Source of the DNA: Gamarada debralockiae
Taxonomy: Eukaryota; Ascomycota; Leotiomycetes; Helotiales; Hyphodiscaceae
Length of the DNA stretch: 10,873 nt
Assembly (NCBI GenBank): GCA_002803225.1
Contig: NXFV01001375.1
Coordinates: 1 to 10,873, forward strand
Reading direction: 5' to 3'
Positions 7,397 through 10,873 of this stretch are shown in pieces (within the stretch, counting starts at the first letter, position 1; every line of letters starts with the position of its first letter). The notes below the pieces were generated by a model. That model saw only the letters and a list, made by a program, of their open reading frames with translations. It made no database searches and was not told where the DNA came from. A program made the translations under genes and the position numbers.

Positions 7397-8247
7397 CGTG
7401 AGATGATATTTGATGGATAATCAACTCTGGTGAGGATGTTGTGGGATGGTTTTAGTGGTTGGAGAGAGTCGGGGAGCGCGAGCTTGAAGGCATTTTGAGG
7501 TGTCGTCACAGAGGAGCTTCGAGAAGGCCATTAGTCAGCAGATCTTCGGCTTCACCAGGTGCACGTGACTCACGCACAGCCTGATATAGTCAGATAATAA
7601 AAATCGCCAGAACTAACTAGCTTTCTCAAAGGTGGCTCTGAGACGTTAATGCGCGGCTGGTCACGTAGTAATATAGTTAATGTGTCAGTAAATAATAAAC
7701 TATTGAGACGTTATTTTTATTTTTAAACAGTATCACCGGGCCAGGCGCACGCGGCGCGCGCGGCCCGTGCGCCTGCGCCTGCGGTCCTGGACCCGCCAAA
7801 AATTCCTACCCCAAACCGCCAGGACGCCCATCTATTGGGCAACCTGAGTAGTACCCACTTAACTAATGGGGCTGGATGTTGGCTTAGGGCACTCATCATG
7901 TCAATTTTTGACGATTATTCCTGGGAGCCCAAAGAGGCTCTCAAGATCCCAAAAGCCTATACAAAACTAACGTATGCTAGTGCAGCACTGTACATGAAGT
8001 TACCAAATTTAAATGGAGCTTCTAAAGAGCAGGAATTCTTCTTCATCCGGTACCCTGTTTGGATAGGAGGTATATTGGCTACAAGTACTTGTCGAATGAA
8101 ACGTGGAAAAGAAGTTCATTAAACAGCATTTCTTGGGCTCTTTAAATCTTCACTCCAAGTTTAAAGTGTCTCCCCTCCCAAAAACCCGCAAAATCGCTCT
8201 TTCTTCCCTCTGGAGTCAAGGCCCTGTATAACAGAAACTAGCATACT
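7397..8247. other. Gene-free region: Bax-inhibitor promoter and HET gene 3' flank
   Basis: No gene is supported. A 95-codon open stretch at 7835-8122 begins only with TTG and has no recognisable domain. The left part should be the promoter of the leftward membrane-protein gene: a composite CACGTGACTCA at 7562-7572 lies about 166 bp upstream of its ATG. The middle holds an AT-rich stretch (about 7670-7730, with a 10-bp direct repeat TGAGACGTTA at 7639 and 7704). A GC-rich block follows abruptly at about 7737-7797. CTTTAAA/TTTAAAG arms at 8140 and 8160 form a weak hairpin downstream of the HET stop. Confidence 0.55.
7742..7775. repeat. GC-rich inverted repeat, 10-bp perfect arms
   Basis: CAGGCGCACG (7742-7751) and CGTGCGCCTG (7766-7775) are exact reverse complements around a 14-nt centre made only of C and G. 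It lies in a block of about 60 bp that is nearly all GC, directly beside a run rich in A and T. A transcript would fold into a very stable hairpin. Confidence 0.6.
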
Positions 8248-10233
8248 TCACCCCTTTAAAGGCTGCATCGGCGCCGGTTGCGTTAAAAGCTGCAAGGTCA
8301 GAAGATCAAGATGAAAAACTATCAGCCGCTCAGGAACATCTTTAACTCCGACCTTAGTATCGGCTTTTAAAGCCTGGCAGCGAAAATGTGTCAAGACAGA
8401 AGGGTTGAAGGTGACAGCCCTGCCTACTATCTTGTAGCGGCCAGCATCCTCCTCGTGTCGGATCACGGCAACAGCACTAGACCCCTTGAACTGGCAGATC
8501 AAATCACCGACTTGAGTATTACTTGGAGTAAAGCCAATCATTCCGTACTCTTCGAAGAAAATTCGACATGTTGGAAGAGGACCATGGGATTTCAGCTCTT
8601 CTTTGACTTCCCAAAGCAGACGAGCAAAGAAGTGCTTGTCTTTAGAAGAGATTGTTATGGGGTGTTTCAACTTTTCTCTTCCCACAGTTTCTCCAAAGAT
8701 CCTGGAGTCCAGGAGTCGCTCTGTTTCCAACTTCGACTGTCTTTGCCTTGATGCGAGTGTGCTTTGCCATGCTCTCTGTGGGGGCTCAGGGCCAGCGATT
8801 GCAAAGGAGTGCTCGCTAGAATAGATTTGTACATTAGGCAGTGCGACTATATTTAAATCCATTCTTGCTTCGTCAGAATCTCCCTCAGCTTGTGACACGG
8901 TATCGACTTGTTGAGCAGGTCGATGCTTCCTAGCTGTGACGAGAGTAAGCTGAGATGCAAGCCAAGGCGTCACTTTGGGCTGATAGTCGTGGGAAATGAA
9001 TTCCTGAAGCGTAGAGTCGGAGATTGTCTTGATATCTGGGCCGAGAAAAGAAATAGCTCCTCTGATATTCCCTGGAGTTGTGATCGTTTCCGTGTCAACC
9101 CATGAACCTTCTGAAGCGCAGACTTCTTCTAGGCAAGGATGATCACCCAGTATTGAATAAGCCCACTCGCTGGTTCTGAAAATTTCGATGGTGCTCACAA
9201 GTTCCCCGTGAGAAAGGAAGTGATGTCGGAGCATTTTGCGGCATAATTGTGTCGCCGTTCTTGAATACTCTATCGGGGTGGCGGCTCTGCAGCAGTTCTG
9301 AGCAAGACTATGCAATCCAAAGATCTTATCTCTAGAATCCTTGCATTTGGATTGCTCAAACTGCATATAAAGATCAAACAGCGTTGGCAGAGTCTTGGGG
9401 TGTTCACTTTTGAGCCTGTGTAGTCGTGCTGCGAGACTCTGGCATATCTTGCCAACAATTGGAAATCTCTTCGCAAGGCCCCGAGGTTTGAGAACTTCTA
9501 TAGTTTTCATGGCTTGCGAGAATTTGCTCCATTTCAAAGAGGAATCCCCACTTACGAGCACGATCCGGGACGCCAATAAAACCTCTTGAACGATCCAGAC
9601 CCTCTTCCAGTATTCCCTATCACAGAGTTCCCAAGTACACTGCCACAGATCTTCACGCTCTCCATCTGGACGAGCAAATTTCATCTTATCCCACACTCCT
9701 TGTTTGAAGAAATTTTGTTCCCTAGAGCCCAAGGCAATATCGTCGAGAAATGCAAGAGCATTTGAAGCCCGCCAACTTCCGGTTCCCAACCAGACGAAAA
9801 TATTTTGAGCTTTGGCATATATCTCGCCCATTTTCGCAACTTGCTGATTCCGTTCCTCGGTGTCTTTCTGGTTGATACATAAAGCATCGACCCATAGATA
9901 CCGGCGGTAAACGGGAGTCGATCGATACACAGACCACAGAGCACCCCATAAGTTGCGCCAGACTGGGTACGAAGTATTTCCAATCCATATGTCTCTTGTT
10001 TCACCCGGACTTCCCCATGTATATGACAAAGCTTCATAGGAAGGCTTATCAGCTAGTGTCACATGCTTTATCTCGCATCGGAAAGGCTTCCAGCTGATAG
10101 TGGAATCCCAGCCGGAGATGGCCCCCTCGGGCTGCGAAATAACAACGACTCTAATTTCACCACGTCCGAGAGCGGCGTAAGGATATGTAGTCTGAACATG
10201 TGTATATGGATTTACAGGCAAATCTCCTGCCAT
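8248..10233 (-). CDS. HET-domain (heterokaryon incompatibility) protein
   Basis: This single-exon, apparently intact protein of 661 aa begins at the ATG at 10233 (CAATATGG context). An in-frame ATG at 10329 would add 32 residues but has a poorer context. The HET domain is clear: YEALSYTWG (66-74), LWVDALCINQ (113-122) followed by D-TEER-QQV, and IYAKAQNIFVWLG (138-150). The usual later blocks follow: YWKRVWIVQEVLLA (about 208-221) and DSRDKIFGL (299-307). A C-terminal module with FFEEYGMIGFTPSNTQVGDL and RYKIVGRA (about 556-606) matches the tail common in stand-alone HET proteins. HET domains act in fungal non-self recognition and trigger cell death when incompatible nuclei share cytoplasm; they are distantly related to TIR domains. 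No NACHT, WD40 or ankyrin partner is fused. Whether this copy acts in incompatibility cannot be told, since fungi carry dozens of HET paralogs. A transposon relic ends about 190 bp upstream of the start. Confidence 0.93.
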   Translation of the reverse strand: MAGDLPVNPYTHVQTTYPYAALGRGEIRVVVISQPEGAISGWDSTISWKPFRCEIKHVTLADKPSYEALSYTWGSPGETRDIWIGNTSYPVWRNLWGALWSVYRSTPVYRRYLWVDALCINQKDTEERNQQVAKMGEIYAKAQNIFVWLGTGSWRASNALAFLDDIALGSREQNFFKQGVWDKMKFARPDGEREDLWQCTWELCDREYWKRVWIVQEVLLASRIVLVSGDSSLKWSKFSQAMKTIEVLKPRGLAKRFPIVGKICQSLAARLHRLKSEHPKTLPTLFDLYMQFEQSKCKDSRDKIFGLHSLAQNCCRAATPIEYSRTATQLCRKMLRHHFLSHGELVSTIEIFRTSEWAYSILGDHPCLEEVCASEGSWVDTETITTPGNIRGAISFLGPDIKTISDSTLQEFISHDYQPKVTPWLASQLTLVTARKHRPAQQVDTVSQAEGDSDEARMDLNIVALPNVQIYSSEHSFAIAGPEPPQRAWQSTLASRQRQSKLETERLLDSRIFGETVGREKLKHPITISSKDKHFFARLLWEVKEELKSHGPLPTCRIFFEEYGMIGFTPSNTQVGDLICQFKGSSAVAVIRHEEDAGRYKIVGRAVTFNPSVLTHFRCQALKADTKVGVKDVPERLIVFHLDLLTLQLLTQPAPMQPLKG

Positions 10234-10424
10234 ATTGGATTGAAAGAAGAACAAAATCGTGTTGGGAGCATGAGGCTGTAGAATGGGAGGTCTTGTGATA
10301 TCCGCTCCGCTGCAGCTTTGCATTAACATATATTCCCGCCAACAGTGGTTGACAAGATTATTTACGCACGGGCCATTCACACCAAAAATTCAGAAGTTAT
10401 CGAAAATGAATATATACTAAATTA

Positions 10425-10873
10425 CAGTATAACATCACCACTTATTGCCTCTAATGGGTTTGCCACCTGATTTTATAAGCTCGGCGCATCTCCGGGGCAT
10501 ATTAGCAATACGCTCCCGTATCTCCTCCATTGTGATTTTGTCCCATTCTTCTTGTAAAGCCTCCTTTATCTCCTCCTTTGAATAAAAGATTCTACGTCGT
10601 AAACGTTGCTTTATAATACTCTAAATGCCTTTAATAGGATTGAGATCAGGGCTTTGAGCAAGATAGACAAGGTTTTTAATATTGTGTGTATCCTTATACT
10701 CTTGCGCAAGGCCTCGTTTTCGTATACCATGAGAAGGGTCGCCGTCCTCTTGTAAAAGCTATGGTTTATCATTAATTTGACGCATAGACTTAATAGCTTA
10801 ACAATAGACAGGCAAGAGACGCTCGACATAGTACTTTTGGGTTATAGCATTGCCTTTAACCTTGACTTCGACG
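10425..10873 (-). mobile_element. Tc1/mariner element, 3' part, cut by the window edge
   Basis: This is the terminal part of a Tc1/mariner DNA transposon. The transposase reading ends at 10435, and just beyond it lies TA (10423-10424) followed by CAGTATAAC. That is where a TA-targeted inverted-repeat end would be expected. The other end and its inverted repeat are outside the window, so the boundary is inferred. Confidence 0.6.
10435..10873 (-). pseudogene. Tc1/mariner transposase, C-terminal part, inactivated
   Basis: The minus strand reads in one frame as the last 145 or so residues of a DDE-type Tc1/mariner transposase. It contains QEDGDPSHG, which carries the second catalytic Asp, then YLAQSPDLNPI, then KEEIKEALQEEWDKI, and ends at TGA (10435-10437). 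Three in-frame stops break it: TAA after PVYC, and TAG at two positions where relatives normally have Trp (before LLQEDGD and in the GIWS block). The third catalytic acidic residue, normally Glu after NPI, is Lys. The spacing from the second Asp to that position is 37 residues. The Trp-to-TAG and Glu-to-Lys changes are G-to-A on the coding strand, CpA-to-TpA on the other, the dinucleotide pattern of RIP. The N-terminal DNA-binding part and first Asp lie beyond the window edge. Confidence 0.88.

Noticed and set aside
7639..7713. 10-bp direct repeat TGAGACGTTA flanking about 55 bp, as a transposon duplication
   Set aside because: The enclosed segment lacks matching inverted ends, so an insertion is not supported.
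7835..8122. 95-codon plus-strand frame between the BI-1 and HET genes
   Set aside because: It starts only with TTG and has no recognised domain; it may be chance.
10234..10380. HET protein starting at GTG (10380)
   Set aside because: Fungal nuclear genes start at ATG; ATG at 10233 has a better context and sits just before the domain.
1..10873. CRISPR array, prokaryotic operon signals, rRNA or tRNA genes
   Set aside because: No regularly spaced repeats, Shine-Dalgarno sites or RNA gene signatures were seen; the introns mark the DNA as eukaryotic.

Overview
The window looks like nuclear DNA of a filamentous ascomycete (Pezizomycotina; a closer placement is not supported). The evidence is short GT-AG introns of 45-160 nt with fungal branch points such as TACTAAC, ATG starts in good context (CAAAATGG), a HET-domain allorecognition protein, and transposon debris with RIP-like C-to-T stop codons.

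Layout from left to right. Positions 194-1104 (+) hold a dead, membrane-anchored short-chain dehydrogenase. It carries a nonsense codon near its start, a 248-bp TG...CA insertion with a perfect 5-bp target duplication (a solo LTR), a frameshift and a second nonsense codon, and its homology stops before the catalytic region. Positions 1111-1949 have no gene, but hold two perfect short palindromes and part of a cluster of RTCACGTG sites. Positions 1950-3207 (+) are an intact three-exon FMN-dependent 2-hydroxy-acid oxidase ending in the peroxisomal signal ARL. Positions 3208-4709 have no confident gene; they contain a diverged tandem repeat of about 90 bp. Positions 4710-5490 (-) are a three-exon peptide-methionine (S)-S-oxide reductase. 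Positions 6162-7396 (-) are a three-exon mitochondrial Bax-inhibitor-1 family (GHITM/MICS1-like) membrane protein. Positions 7397-8247 are a gene-free stretch with a very GC-rich inverted repeat. Positions 8248-10233 (-) are an intact single-exon HET-domain protein. From about 10425 to the window end (-) lies the 3' part of a mutated Tc1/mariner transposase gene.

How the genes relate. The three exon-containing genes are housekeeping or stress genes of peroxisome and mitochondrion: an oxidase that makes hydrogen peroxide, a reductase that repairs oxidised methionine, and a mitochondrial inner-membrane protein. I do not claim an operon or cluster. The two ends are the accessory part: an LTR-broken dehydrogenase at the left, and an allorecognition gene beside a transposon relic at the right. 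I found no clearly new multi-gene system. The strongest observations are the solo LTR inside the multiply broken dehydrogenase, the active-site substitutions plus peroxisomal tag of the FMN oxidase, and the HET gene/transposon junction.
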